From positions 90,412,862 to 90,476,861 of the forward strand of contig NC_065535.1 of NCBI RefSeq assembly GCF_932294415.1: DNA of 64,000 bases. Reading direction: 5' to 3'. Origin of the DNA: Quercus robur. Lineage: Eukaryota; Streptophyta; Magnoliopsida; Fagales; Fagaceae. Made by a program: the position numbers and the translations under genes. The notes under the pieces were generated by a model. That model did no database searches, was not told where the DNA came from, and worked only from the letters and a program-made list of their open reading frames with translations. Positions 13,310 through 27,535 of this stretch are shown here, piece by piece; position 1 is the first letter of the stretch, and the number at the start of each line of letters is the position of its first letter.

Positions 13310-16300
13310 CTATGATGAATTGGGTACATCCGGCATAGATGCATCACCATGCCTTGAACTTGAAGAGAGACTTCCGTTGTCATCGTGTATAACCACATCC
13401 AATGTTCCTTCAATTGAATTCCTTGAGTGGATTTGCATATCATCAATACTAGGAGAAGGTTCAAAAACGTTGGGACTTGCTACATGTACCCTTGATTCTT
13501 CTCTCTGAAATGTTTGTGGATCTTTCTTGTCAAAATGTTTTGCCATTTCAACCAATTTGGACCAACAAGAGTTGGCAGGATTGTTGTTGCTCAAGGTAGA
13601 CCAATGTGAGTAAGAGAAGTTAAAAACATAAACCAAGAGTGAGACCACGGAAGCGATTCCTGCGATGAGGAAGAGGCCCCTGAAGTTGTCCACACCAAGA
13701 CTAGGACCATGTGAAGAGATTGTGGCGCTTTGATCTTCACAAGTAGTTTGACTTCCAAAGTACTTCCGCTCAATAGCTCCAATTTTATCTGTATCTTGAG
13801 TGACATTCAAGATTGCCCTCGAAATGTGAGGGACTAAAGGGGATCCTTGTCGGAAGGCCTGAAGAAACATGTTACAAAATTATAGCATTCTTTTAAAATA
13901 ATGCTATGGCATTCTTAAAATTAAAAGAATAATTCGAGGTGGTTTGTTTGTTTGTTTTTTTTTTTTTGGAGAGAGAGAGAGAGAGAGACTCACAAAGCCA
14001 AATCCGTCAGTTTTGTAGGTGGGTCCAACCATAGTATACCTGGAACAATACTTTGCAAGGAAGATCTTGATATAGGGGATTTCATCAAAAATAGCTGCAA
14101 CCCCACCATTGTGGGTTCCTTTTGACAATGCTTCATGATACTCCTCGAGGGTCGAATATGGCTTCAACTGGGATTCGTGGAAATCTAATTGTTTAATCAG
14201 AAGCCCCTTAACAAAGGAATGATTTTGATATCCAACAAAATAACCATTATTTTTAATCTCTTTTACGTCAACAAATGCAGGCTGCAATCTCTGTACTGTT
14301 AATATTGAGGTTAGGCTTGCCGTATAACTTTGAGTCAGGATGAGTACAACAAAAATCCATATGATTAGCACAAATCTTGACCAATTGTTTACCACTTTCT
14401 CCCCTACAAGTAGCATAAATTATTTTTAATATTAACATGCATAATGAATATCCATGTTTTGAATTCAAACAAACCACAAAAAGAAAGAATAGAATTTTTG
14501 GAAAAAATACACAAAACCGTATGTGATTTCTATGTAAACAAAAATCCCCTTGAGGTCTTGAGTATGACACTTAATCCTTGTTAATATTGCTTTGTGTGTA
14601 AACCATTAATTGGCTAATATCAAAACCCCACTTTGGTAATGCTTTATGTGAAAATGAATCCTTAAATTTGGACACATGTCATCACATGAGTAACTCACTA
14701 TTTAGTTTCATGGGTGTTTAATGGTTTACACACAAAATAATACCATGTTGGGTTAAGTGTAACATTACAAATTTCCGGAGGTTTTTATGCTTTGCAAAGA
14801 TATCACAATGGGGTTTTATATACTTCTTCCTAATATCTTCTAGAGGGTTGAAGAAAATTTACTGTGAGCGAAGGCAACTGTTGAGAAGGAGAACCAAAAA
14901 ATCAAGCCAAGTTGTTGATTTGGAGGACCTCTAAACTCAGTGTTTACACGGTGTTCAAGAACCCATATTACCAAACCTGTAAAGATGAATGCTGCACCAG
15001 TTGTTAACCATAGATTAATGCTTAATGGCTTTAAGAAAATCCACAAGTTTTTGCTCTTATCATCTTTCACCAAAACCACCATCGACACGCCTGATTCTGT
15101 ATAAGGCAAAGTGAAATCAACATACAAGGAGAGATTAGCAACAATTGTTGTGTCTCCAACAACCGCATCGTAAACCTGCATTTAGAGAGAGAATTATGAA
15201 TTGATGGACTTTAAGAAACGTTAAATGAGGTAACTAATTGACACCCACCTAAAGTGAATAAAATTCTTATGTCCTACTTTGACTATTCTACGTTTTGCTT
15301 CACCAATCACAAGCCTAGCACATGTTTCCCCCTTTTCCTTTTTTCTTATAAAGTAACCAAAATTTAAAATTAAAAAAAAAAAAAAAAAATCAGCAGTATG
15401 ACATGTTGTAAAAAAAAAAAAAAAAAAAAAATCAAATATATTTAGATGATATATTGCAATTGATGGAGTATAAAATCAAATCCTTAAAGTGGAATAAAGG
15501 ATGAGTAATACTACAATCATAAACTTTTTTACAATATTTTTATAAATTGTTAGGGTGGCATATTTTTAGTGGTTCTCATATGGGCCCATCACTTAATTTT
15601 TTTACTTATCAATAACTACTCACCACATCAGTAATTTGTAAAAAAGTTTGTAACTTAACATTTTCCCATAAAAGGATTTTATTCACCTAGAGGCTTCTGC
15701 AAGAAGAAAAACTTTTGGAGAAAAAAACTCACCTGGTTTGTAATTTGATAAAGAAGTTTATCGTATGTCCCATTCATTTGCCTATCCTTATTCATGTAGG
15801 GAAAAAATTCATGAGGAAGGGGAAAAGGTAATGCTTCTTGTACAGCATGGAACACATCAATGGAGAACCCCGATATGCTTGGCTTATCATCGGTAGGAGA
15901 ATGCCATTCCACATTTACGAATTCCTTAAAACCAGATGTCACTGGAACCCCAATCCTTAACTTTGGCGGCTGCTCTGTTGTGTCTCCTGGCCAGATAGGT
16001 TGTTTAAGTTTGTCCTTTGATGTTGAGTATGCCCTTTCACTAGTGCCATTCAAATCTTTTGAAAATCCTCTTTGTCGGGTCCAATATCCGATAATCCTCT
16101 CAGTTTTTCCTATCACATTGAATAGTTCAAAGGTTGAAGGCTCTAACTGCCCCTTAACCAAATGAAAATTCCCGCTTAGGCCTTCAAATGTAGTACTTAG
16201 AATTGTATCGCGAAGCCTTGAACCCATTTCAAAAATGCCTAAAGCTGCAAGATCAACATTATTGTTGCTAGTATTTTGCTTCAAGAAGGTAGAATGCACC

Positions 16301-18224
16301 ATGCTAGCCTTTTCTACTGCCATGGCCAATGCCCAGATTGTATCGTATGCCCATAATCCAAACAAGTTTAAGCTAGTAATACTTTTGCTCTTTGTTCTAA
16401 TTGAGGTTAAATTTCTCTTCCATTTCCTTTCAAAATCTTCAATTTGTTTAGATGGGGGTAAGTATGGCCTGATTCCCAATACACCTTGCATTGAGTCCAT
16501 GACCTTTGAGCTCATAGGATCTAGCAATGATGATAGCCCTTCTGTGAGGATCCATGCATACCCTTCACTCATCATCCCTGCATTCTTTGCAAGTGCAAAG
16601 AGTTTGGAGCCAAGTGAAGCTGTCATGTGAACAAGGAATATTCTTGTATGATTTGCCTTTAACTTGTTAAGCTCTTCACTGATTTCAGTATTATTAGAAG
16701 ATGGATGAATTTCACTTCTGTAAGAAACCCGAGTGTCAATCTCTTGTAAAGCATCCAACATATATGGAATTATGCCATTGCCATAATCTGTGTCTTCATA
16801 AATGAGGACAATTTCCCACCAACCAAAGGCCTTAACAATGTCTACTATGGCTTTAACTTGTGCGGAGTCATCATGGGTTGTACGTATGAAATACTGGTTC
16901 TGGGATGGGGAAAGAGAGGGACTTGTGGCTGAAAAGGAAATGATGGGAACCTGAGCTTTGCGGCCAATTTCCATCACAAACCTAGCTTGTGCGGAGCTTT
17001 GAGGTCCTATAATGGCCTGCACTTCTTTATTCTTCATTAAATCCAATGCTGGATATCATTTCAACAGTGTAATGAATGACTTAGAAAGTGGAAAATTTAC
17101 TTGCAAAGTTGCAATGTTTAATAACAAAACTGATACTTTACGATATGCCAACATATGTCTGTAAAAAGGTGAAGGTGCAAAATCAAAATGTTGATCAATT
17201 ATGAACTCCAATTGTATCAGACTACATGATGAGAAGTTTGTATATTAATATATGGAGCAAAATTCCCCATCGGCATCCTTTAAATTAAACTTGAGACATG
17301 CAGCAATTCATAAGTTCCTAGTAATAAGTTGAATAAAAATCCTGTGTCCCACTTTGCATGTGAGTATTTCACTTCATGCTTCATTAACTGTAATAAACCA
17401 AATGTTTGAATTTATTTTATTTTATTTTTCATTTAAACTTTGGTTACTTTCTAAGGGAAAATAAATTGTGTTGTAGGTTTGATTAGTGAAAAATAAAATA
17501 GAAGACTAAGAGTGGACAATAGTCTTTTATTTTCACATGTTTTAGTAGGGCCGATTCTACCATCTAAGACTTCCAAATGGAAGAAGGCTCACAAATTTTA
17601 ATCAGTAGGATTGTTTCTTTAACTGTAGGAGTATTACTTAAGCCCCAACTATTAGCGCCCCCCCCCCCCCCCCCAAAAGAAAGAAAGAAAGAAAAAAGAA
17701 CTCTACCTGGCTTGAGGAATAGGAAAGGAAAATGATTTTTTTTTTTTTTTTGTTTTGCTCGTGGGATGTGCCCTAAGTCTTGACTCTTCTTTTTCTTTAG
17801 GTGGGAGATTTGGAGTGTAGAACATATAATCCCCACTATGAATAGCAATGGGATGAGTTTTCTATTCCCCCACCCCTATTTGATTGTCACTTTGGCCGGG
17901 AAATTTTTTTTTTGGACCCAATCCTAGCAAGCATCTGTGTGTACCTACCTTTCCATCTCACTCTACTTTTTTGTTTTATAATATATTAAAATTTGATTTA
18001 AAGTATATTATTCATTAAACTAAAACTCATTAGACATAAAAAAGAAAATCAAGTTCTAACATTACAAAACCTTTTAGAAGCATAACAATCCAATAATGCA
18101 GATATTTTAAAAAATAAAAATAATTCAAACATAACAATACAACAATTGACATCTTAAACATAAAAATACAAATTCAATAATACAACAACAAAAGATTTTA
18201 TAAATCTAAGTTTGAATGTTAAAA

Positions 18225-18259
<35 letters not shown>

Positions 18260-21200
18260 GCACTTTTTTCCCTGAACCCACCCTGTAGAAAACTTGTTTT
18301 TAATGTGATTTGTTGGTTTATTTCTGTTTTTTTTTTTTTTTTTTTTTTTTTTGGGTATTGTTTTAAGTTAAAAGAGTTAGGGTTTTTTATTAATTTTTTT
18401 TTTTTTGAAGGATACGTTGCAGAGCATGTGGCATAAAAAATAATATTTTAATATTAACATTAGTCAAATTAGTTTTTTCCATCAATCACTTAGGCTCCAT
18501 TTGGGAGTTCATAAGGGAATGGAATGAAATGATTATAAATGAATAGAAAGGAATGAAATGTATTTAAGTAAGAAAAAGGAATGGAATGGAATGAAATTAA
18601 GTAACCTTGATTGGATGTTTTAAAATAAAGGAATGGTAAGGAATGAAAATGAATGGAATGTAAGTAATCTTATTTGGGAGTAACATGGAGGGAATGCAAT
18701 GGAATCATTTTATGACAATATTACTATTATACTCCTATTTTAAAATAAAAAGTTGAATATATAAGGGTATTTTGGGAGTTTTAGTAAAAAAAATCATTAA
18801 ATCTAATTCCATTCTCTCCAATTCCTCCCAATTTCGGGGAGAATGAAAATTTGAGGTTTTAAGATAATAGAGAGGAATGAGTATTCCCTCCTACCCATTT
18901 CATTCCCTCCCACTTAAACTCTCAAACAAGGGAATGAACTTTCCATTCCCTCTATTAAAACTTCTAAACAAAAAAATGGAAGAATATTTTAAGATAATTC
19001 TTTTCATTCTTTTCTATTCCATTCCATTCCCTCCTCCCAAACGAGGCCTTAATGAGAGGGACTATTTTGACACATTATCAAAAGGTTAGCCACTAATATG
19101 ATGCATTTTGACACATAGACCAAGCATTAGGGATTAAAATAGTAATTAACTCTACATTTTATAAATAAGTTTCTATTACTTTACACCATAGTTATGAATA
19201 GTTATAAATTCCTTTCCATTCCACCCGAAATGGTCAGAGTCTTCCATTCCAGTTAATCGAAAACTGTACCATATTCTAAAAAACCAAAAACATGTGGTTC
19301 AACTGGAGAAACCTCAAATCGGGTTGGATTGACCAGTCATGGGATGGTTTAGACTATTGTCAAATATTGTCGTTTTTTGGAAAATGCAGTTGCCTCACCT
19401 CTAAACTGCACACTACGAAGTTATTTTCTGTCATATATTCCTTCGGGTTGATGAAATAACAAAGAACAACCCATTGATTCTTCCTTGTAGCAGAGGAAGA
19501 TCAAATATGAATAATAAAAAACACCATATAAGTCCACAACAATGAGAGAGAGAGAGAGAGATTTGATGACAATGAAATCTCAAAATCCAAACCCTCACAG
19601 AGATTCCTTACATAAAACGTTCCTCTTTTCTTAAAGAAATGAGATCTAGGCCTACAACCTTCATCATTGAAGAAATGAACCCCAAGGCAGCAAGCACCAT
19701 TTCAGTATTTTACCATATTTATTTGTACTATAAAGTATAGATAAAAATTTGGTCTGTTGGTGGTAGCCGATCAAAGACAATAGTGTTAAAAGGGAAAGAA
19801 AGAAGTGGGGGCATATTGGTTAGGTGAAGATATTCCTCGTTTATTTTGCTTTTGGTTATAGAATTTTTCTATTAATGTATAGTGATTCCTTTTTTTTTTT
19901 TTTTGGGGAGGAAAATGTATAGTGATTCCTAGTTGCCAGTTGTTGCCCATTCCACACAAAAAAAATTTAGAATAAATTTTACAGATGGCATAAATAAAAA
20001 CCACAAACATAAGAATAAATTCAAGGAAAATGTTATAGTTACTACAAGTTGTATTGTATAAATTTTAATTACAAATTAATGTGACAATTCTCAAAAAAAA
20101 AAAAAATGAGAATAAATATGATTGGTAGACTTCAATCGATTTAAAATTATTATTTGAATGGCTTCTTTATAATTGGTTACACATTAGTTTGTAGGCTTAA
20201 TATAATAAATTTGTAGTACTCGTAAACTAGTACTATAGCACTACTCTAAATTTAATAGATGGCTATATATATATATATATATATACTCATACATACACAC
20301 ACTCATGTATATAATTATAAATATTTAAATAATTATATATTAACTAAATAGTCATCTATTATATAAGTAATAAATATACATACTAAATAATTAATATATA
20401 ATCTAAATGAAAAAATATAAATAAAATTAATATAGACTTGTTCTATGCTAATTCATTTGTTATATCTTTTTTATCTAAACATTATTAGTTATTTTTCAAT
20501 AATCTTTAAAAAAAATATTAGTTATAAAATTATTGTATATTTTTATAATTTTAAAATTATTAATTAATTATTTATGATATAACCGATTTGACCATTAGTT
20601 TGACTCCGACCAGACTAGAGAACTAAGAATGACTTCCTATTTTGGTTCTTTGACCTGTCCAATTAAAATTTTAAAAGCATGGTACCATTTACCCTCTATT
20701 TCATCTCGTTTAAATTCCAGCACATGCTAATCCATTCCACCAGTAACAGTTGTTTCACTAAATTTCGTTTGATATGGTGATTTCAGCTAGTATGTAAATG
20801 AATCATTTTTTTTTTCCTAAAATCTCTTTTTTTTTTGGTATTATTATTACTTTACTCACATATGAGAAGTTTTTTTTCTTCATCAATTTTTTAATTACTC
20901 ATATATGACATATTATATTATGTAATAATGATTTTAAGAATGTACATTATATGATTTTGAATCAATGGTTCAATATAGTATAATATTATGTGATGCAGAT
21001 TTAGGTATATAAATGCCTACTTGAAAATATACATCATGGATATATATGTGTGTGTGAGAAAAATAATATAAAATCGAGTCTTCCAAAAGTTTTTTAGATA
21101 AACTTGAATACAAAAATTTAATTAGCAATTTTGCATCTAGAAAAACAAGAGTAAAACAGAAGAAACATAGATTTTAAGTAAAAAAATTATTTTAATATTT

Positions 21201-21984
21201 AAATATAAAAAAAAGTTCATTGTTGCATTATTGAACCTCAAAATGCATAGAGCTGGCTTTAATAGAAGAGTTTACGTTTCTCTTGACAAGATACTAACAT
21301 TAGAGATGTTATTACCATGCTATATCTTCCATTCAAAAAAAGAAAAAGAAAAAGAAATGTTATTACCATGCAACAGTTTCAGCCCGGAAGGCCACACTAT
21401 CCTAGTATGCTATGTAATGTAAAACTTTCCTGACTTTCGGGATGAATTATATAGAAAAAATGTAGTATCACAAATTAATTCACAACTTGCCACAAATGTA
21501 ATGTGGTAATGTGAGCAGTAATAAAAAAAATATTGAGTTTATATATAAGTGATAAACAATTATTTGCAGTTTGTCAAGTTAGACTTGTGACAAAGAAACT
21601 GTGAAATAGTTTGTGTTCCTAAAACAACTTGAATTATATATTGTGTCGTCAAGAATTAAAAAAAAAAAAAAACAAAAACACATCTCCGGTGGCATTTCAT
21701 AACGTACCTGTAGACGCTGCGGTAATGACATCATCCCCAGAATCCTTTGCGAAGAGAGTGAGTCTAGTGCGATAGTTATGATTCACTGCATAAAAGTCAG
21801 AGCGAGCCATGGACATGTAGCTCTCTGCCACCCTTCCCACGGGGGACTTCAAATCAAGAACCACGCCTACTGGTATGACCTCCTTTGCCAACACTAAAGG
21901 CTCATGACCCCAGAGGCAGAGCGAGAGGGAGAGGGTGAGTAAGAGAAATGATAGGAAAGAGATCAGGTGCTTCTGGTTTGCCAT
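13310..21984 (-). CDS. GLR2: GLR-3, glutamate receptor-like channel (GLR2-like), intact frame
   Basis: Plant ionotropic glutamate-receptor homologs are amino-acid-gated Ca2+-permeable cation channels. Five exons: 21708-21984, 15733-17048, 14863-15175, 13994-14403, 13310-13858; donors GTACGT, GTGAGT, GTAAAT, GTGAGT and AG acceptors keep one frame of about 954 residues. The ATG at 21984 starts MANQKHLI, conserved in most copies. Order: signal peptide 1-~36, amino-terminal domain to ~450, S1 from 'LRIGVP', M1 'LWLTTGAAFIFTGLVIWVL', pore loop 'LGLIFWFSFSTVAFAH', M3 with SYTASLTS, S2, M4 'GLFLIAGIASVVSLLVYV'. Oddities: residue ~546 is Leu where nearly all relatives have the ligand-binding Arg (ANLSLYVDF), and intron 1 is 4.66 kb. 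Expression cannot be judged from sequence. Confidence 0.9.
17049..21707 (-). other. Oversized intron 1 of GLR-3
   Basis: This intron is 4.66 kb against about 0.5 kb in GLR-1 and GLR-4 and 1.35-1.95 kb in GLR-7 and GLR-5. It contains a poly-C run near 17658-17674, a TA repeat near 18231-18256, a PIF/Harbinger-like MITE (18493-19048) and long AT-rich DNA (19990-21230). No other gene is seen in it. Confidence 0.75.
18493..19048. mobile_element. PIF/Harbinger (Tourist-like) MITE
   Basis: Inverted ends GGCTCCATTTGGGAG and (inverted right) GGCCTCGTTTGGGAG match at 12 of 15 positions. Flanking TTA duplications lie at 18490-18492 and 19049-19051, the target preference of PIF/Harbinger elements. The interior has 'ggaatggaatg' words on the left and their complement on the right, and no ORF. 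Confidence 0.8.
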
Positions 21985-22180
21985 TGTCAATGTTTAACTG
22001 AGATCAAGCTAACCTTGCCAAATGATAACTAGAAAAAGCAGAGGGGACCACACGTTAGCAATTTGCAAAGTGTTTGAATTTAGTTTAGAAAATTTGGTCT
22101 ACACGTTAAGTTGTTAACTGTGAATTGTTTGAATTAAGCTTAGAAAATTCCATTCCACCCCATGTTGAAAATTTTGGGCA

Positions 22181-22195
22181 GCTGACAGTTGACTG
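22181..22195 (+). promoter_or_regulatory. Conserved W-box motif upstream of GLR-3
   Basis: 'gctgacagttgact' about 200 bp upstream of the ATG carries the WRKY core TTGAC (22189-22193). A related 'ctga-TTGAC' block precedes the ATG of every copy with a 5' end. Confidence 0.45.
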
Positions 22196-23341
22196 GCTTA
22201 CTTTGCGTGGCCCAAATTTACAGGCAGAGCTAGCCTTCATTTTGTTTGCCTTATTAAGAGGCTCAGCTAGCTATGGTCGGACACATTACACACTACATGA
22301 ATGCAACAAGAGCAGTTGAACCCAAGGGAATTTGGTAATGACTTTCCAATTTCAATATTCGCACTGAATTTTGTGGGCCCATTTCATTGATCATTTGTAT
22401 CTTTGTCTCGAAGTCAAATTTCCCCTTGCTGATGCAAGCTAGACCTGTGCGCGCTTGGTTAATTAGCACTTAACTTTTTCGACCAAAAGTCATGTTGGCA
22501 CTGTGAGAACGTGATTTGTACGCGTGGCAAGTAAATAAATTCGCTAAGTGCATTCATATCAATCCGTTTGCAATAGAAAAGGTCTAAAATTTACATAATT
22601 TTACCTAAAAATAACTCGCATCACTTCATGTATATAATTGTGTAAATTTACAAGTTTGCTACAATAATCGTGATACTATTCATTTTGTATTTAGTTATTT
22701 ATTCTTTCTTTTTGTATCTCGAAAATGAAATAAAATGGTAGATGTGGTTGTTGTGTGTAAAGAAAGATAAATAATTTAAAAAAAAAAATTAATATTTTAA
22801 TGAAAAATAGTGTAAAATAATAATCTAATGTAGAGTATTTTGAAAATTAAATATGTAAACTAGAAAAAGTAATTTCTTATACTAAAATAGACATGAATTT
22901 CTGCTCAAGCTAACATGAATGCTCTAATATGGAGGAAATAAGCGTGTTGTACATTTGAGATTAGGGAGTCGCAATACCAAAACGCAGGAGCCGCAATTAT
23001 GGAAGAAAGTAAGGAAATGAGATATCTTTAAATATTCCATTTATGATTTTACATAGTCTCCCTAAATTACCCTCACTTTTTTCTTCTTTTCTTCTTTTTT
23101 ATTTATTTATTTTTTTTTTACAAGATAGAAATTCTACTCTAATCTAATCTAAATTACCCTCCCTTCAATCTTAAAATCTCATTCTTCTTGTTCTTCACCT
23201 TTAAAGCATTCATATTGGTTGTCCTAAAGTATTTAGTAACTTTTAGTACCTAAAAAAGTTACTTTATCTATTTTAACTCACTATTTTATAACTTACCTAA
23301 TATCTCAACTATTATTTTTCATATCACAGTCAAACACTATT

Positions 23342-23344
<3 letters not shown>

Positions 23345-23404
<60 letters not shown>
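23345..23404. repeat. (TC)n microsatellite
   Basis: About 30 uninterrupted TC units. Confidence 0.95.
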
Positions 23405-23408
<4 letters not shown>

Positions 23409-23681
23409 AACAAATACACACCCACTAGCCACCACCACCACAAATCGAAACCCACACCCCATCCACCAGTGTAAACTGAAACCCATCCACCTACTAGCCA
23501 CCACACAAACTAAAACTCACCCACCCACCACCACTACAAACCCCAACCTAAAATTAACCCAACAAAAAAATAACATCCTAATCACCACCGTGACCACAAC
23601 TTAACGACCATTGTCATGGCCACAAGCCAAAATCAAACCAAACACCACCAAAAGGACCCACAAATCATCCCAATTAACACT

Positions 23682-25518
23682 TGTGTGGGTTCTTTTTTGA
23701 ATAGTAGCCAGGCCTAAGTAGAAACAAGGATCCTAGGCCTTTTACTTGTTGTTTGGTGGACTGGACTTGGTTCACTGCAGCTAAATAGGGTTGATTACGA
23801 ACCAAGTTGTGTGCAAGTCACATAAAGCTCCTAAAGGCAAAAATGCGATTTCTCCTAAGCAATAAAATACCATTATAAGTGTTTTAGTGTCATAAAATGA
23901 ACCTTTACTCTTATGAAATAAGTAAAATAATTATTCATAATATTTCACAATGAGAAAGAGATTGAAATAGAATATTTAAAGCTTATCTTTTATTGTGTGA
24001 ACATTTAAAAAAGTTCCTTCACTTGGTTCCCCGAGCGTGATGCCGTGGTACCCTAAATGGGATGTCATGATTCCCAGGAGTACTAGGCCTGTAAGAACTC
24101 AGAATGCTGATTCTCTGAACTATACGATCTTTCTCCATACTTATTATGCAATAGAGTTTTGTCATTTCCCTTTACCTCTATAGGTCCTGCATAAGAACAC
24201 ACTTTACAATACACATATTTTCAAATAACTGTTAGTTTCTTAGATTATGATATATATTCTAATACATATACATATATGTAAACAAATTTCATAAGAATGC
24301 ATGAGTCAACCATGAGGATCTTGACCCCAATTCTCATAGACTTAGTGCTTTTACACAAGACTTAGTGCTTTTACACAAGACTTGTAGGATTTGGAACTCA
24401 AGTCCAAGTAGCTTTGCTCGGGCATTGCCTTCCTAGATAGTTAGGTGAAGAGGATTTTGTTGGAGAGAGTGATATCTGATGTGTGCAAATTTTGGCATAT
24501 ATTTCTTTGAAGGCTAAGTGATATTTTGAATGATCTCAAGGATATGGGACAAATTCCTCCCCCTTAACTCTCTTTTCTCCCTTGCTGGGCTCTTAAAGCT
24601 CTAAGAATTATCCTTTTAAACCTCTAAACTCTCCCCTTTTTCCTTTATCTGAATCCCCATTCCCCCCCCCCCCTTTTGCTATGCCTTAGTGTTCCTTTTA
24701 TAGTAGACATGGTCTGGTACCTCGGGCGAGGACATCCCTAGTTTGCTAGGTAAAACCATGTCTTCTGGAGCCTAAAAAAGTGCATTAGGCAGAGGTTTAG
24801 CTTAATTAGGCAATTATAACTCAAAAGGGGCATTTGACTTTAGTTATAAATGAAAGATTCCTTCTTGGAAAGTCAAAGGAGTGGGTGGGCTGCTCAATGC
24901 AATGGATGACATCTTTAATTGAAAGTAACAATTGAGAGGAAATTGTGGGGAGATGTCATGCACATGGGGGAACTGAGTTTTCCATTGGTTCATGCATTCC
25001 AAACAAATATATGAACCAAGGGAAGCTTTCGAGATCCTCCTTTCACCAGAAATCACTCCCCTACTGACCAAACCACTTCTCCCTTACTATCCACTCAGGA
25101 TCCCACGGGCTTGGACCATGAGTTACAAAGATAATACCTGGTTTTGCTGGATTTTTAATGGTTTTTTTTGCTGGAAATCTAAACATACACCTTGGCTTTC
25201 CCATATGTCAGCCAAGGTCCTCTTCTCAAGGCTTCAAAAGGATACATCAAGGTCCTAGGGCCATGATGTTCTTCTTGCTGCATATCCTCTAGTCTGACCG
25301 AGATCCTTGCTGCATGTCCTTTAGCTTGACTAAGTCTAGGTCCTTTTTTATTTATTTATAATTAATTATTATTATTTCTTTCTTTTTCCATCTTTTTGGG
25401 ACTTTGGGCCTTCATGGTCCTTCTTAACTTCATGAATTGAGCCTTCTTTTGTTAAGGCCCATAGTATTTCCTTACTTTTCATAGAATGGGTTTTCTTGTG
25501 AAATTTTGGTCCTCAACA
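23682..25518 (-). mobile_element. Solo LTR, minus orientation
   Basis: Ends are TGTGTGGGTTC on the left and GGTCCTCAACA on the right; read on the minus strand it starts TGTTGAGGACC. The copy at 41040-42419 has the same ends in the opposite orientation. Flanks 'acact' and 'acacc' look like a slightly decayed 5-bp target duplication. It is 1837 bp with no retroelement protein frame. Confidence 0.7.
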
Positions 25519-25660
25519 ACACCCAAATCAACCCAATTTTTGTGACCCATGACCCCATGACCCATATACACAACCCATAAACCAATGCGTTGCCATCTTG
25601 AGATTAATGAAAAATTAGATTGAATAATAATAATAATAATAATAATAATACTAATACTAA

Positions 25661-26679
25661 TAGGCCAAAAACGAATTGACCCCTTGTGATAAATTAACCA
25701 ATTAATTTAGCCAAGTGAATTAATTAAGTTAATTAACATGCAAACGCATGGTAGCACAAACAAATCACCAATAAACTAATTATGCAGCGGAAAATAAATA
25801 ACACGGTGATTTGTTTACGAATGAGGAAAACCTAATGGCAAAAATCTCACCGAGTGATTTTTAGGTCACCACTCCCGAAACTCCACTATTATCACAACAA
25901 GCGGTTACAAGTAAAGGAATCCCAAGTACCTTACCAACCTACAGTTGAACCCTTACCCCAATACCCAATTGGACTTATTCTGTAGTGATAGTTCCCCTTT
26001 CAATGCATGGCTCCCAAGTACGTGATTAATCAATTGCACGGATCCCAGTACGCGACTTCAATCACCAACTAAGAAGGTTGTTGGCTGCAAAGTTTTTCAG
26101 TTCATCCACATGATGAAGATCAAGAAGATGCTTGATCACAAAACCCTACGGTACACATACATAGCAACTTCTTCAAGAAAAAGAGATGAACTAGGGCAAA
26201 AACTTCATCTCTGGTCACAATTTGCTTGAACAGAGTTTGCTCAATGCTTGTGCAACTTGTGAACTATTTGATGGCCCTTAAAACAATCATTTTATATGTC
26301 TAGGGTTAGGAAAAAAGAAAGCCCAAAGACACATTCACAAATCCCAAGAAAATCATATTAGAATTCTGAAATTCTTAAATCTCGACAGATAGAAGGTGTC
26401 GAGCAATTGTCGAGTAGGTGTCGAGCACACGGGCTGAACAGCTTCCTTAAACCTTGACACATGCTAGCTGTCGAGCTTTAGTAATTCTACACTTTCAGCT
26501 TGTTTTCTTGGACAGACTTGAAGGCTTCAACACTTGATCTTGAAACATGATTTCTTGAAGTATTTAAACACATCCTAAATCTACCCAAATACAAGTAAAG
26601 TGCGTTTTGTCAAAGGATAAGTCAATTACATAAAATCATGACATATGTTCTTAACATGTGAAGCACATATGTCCTAACA
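25661..26679 (-). mobile_element. Solo LTR of the right-edge retroelement family
   Basis: Close match over its length to the LTR at 60850-61861: shared 'taggccaa', 'gcacaaacaaatcaccaa', 'atgcagcggaaaataaat', 'gttgttggctgcaaag' and the terminal 'catatgtcctaaca'. It lies in an AAT-rich tract, so the target duplication cannot be told from the repeat. There is no internal region, consistent with LTR-LTR recombination. Confidence 0.8.
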
Positions 26680-27535
26680 AATAATGATAATAATAATAGT
26701 ACTTTTTTCACAAAGGAAAAAAAAATTGATTATTATTATTGTGTGCTTCCTTCTTCTTTCTGCTATGTGTCATTGTAGTATGATTTGAGAATGAAAGCGT
26801 GTTATCGTTGCATGCATCCACCGATTTGGAGATCCAACTTCTGTAATTTACTAGTATGTATCCCCATGCACATGCACGAGTACAAATCATGTTCATGCAG
26901 TTGCTTTAGCATTATCCATAAAAAAGGAGGGGGTGTCCACTTAGTACAACCACATCATGTAAAACATTTTTTTTATTTTTTTTTATTTTTATATTTAGAT
27001 GATATGATTTAGACTAGAGTTCATGAAAAATTAATTTTATAGTGAATATTTTTATAACGAGTCAATAACTAAATGCCATTTTGATATAGTTTAAAAATTT
27101 GCATATAGTGTACCGAAGGTCTTATAATTTTACATGGAAGAAATTTGTGTTGAGATTGATTTTAGTCCAAAAATTATATAATTTTTTTTTAATAGAGAAA
27201 CAACTTATATAAATTTATGTTACTTTTAGTTAATAGTAACTCATTGAGGGTGTAAATTAAAACAATTTAGGAAGTTCATTGTTTTTTTTTTTTTAATATT
27301 TACAGTTTAATTTTGAACCACCCAAAATTATATAGGGAAATATGTAATTTACCTATCATTATGTAATAAATGATAGTCACTTGGTGAAAGAAGAATGCAG
27401 TCACTTCCTATAGAGAGAAATAACCATTCGATGCAGTCATGAGTGATAAGAATAAACTTCTATTTTTGGGTTATAAATGATTATACAAACTTAGGGGAAT
27501 GAGATTATCTTAAATATTAGGGTAGAAAACCATGT
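26680..27535. other. 3' flank of GLR-4, no gene
   Basis: About 26900-27535 matches the GLR-3 3' flank and gives the empty site of the MITE at 12594-12874. No gene is seen. Confidence 0.6.

Larger units (their letters stand above)
21985..23681. other. 5' flank of GLR-3, no gene
   Basis: Holds the presumed promoter with a W-box motif (22181-22195), then AT-rich DNA, a (TC)n microsatellite and C-rich, A-rich DNA to the solo LTR at 23682. No supported gene. Confidence 0.5.

Noticed and set aside
16235-16630. Plus-strand reading frame of about 130 residues, repeated at 30722, 36199 and 56014
   Set aside because: It is antisense to GLR exon 2 and is similar between copies only because the sense exon is conserved.
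23091-23160. Possible second SINE on the minus strand
   Set aside because: Only a stretch resembling a SINE 3' tail is present; no box B or target duplication could be found.
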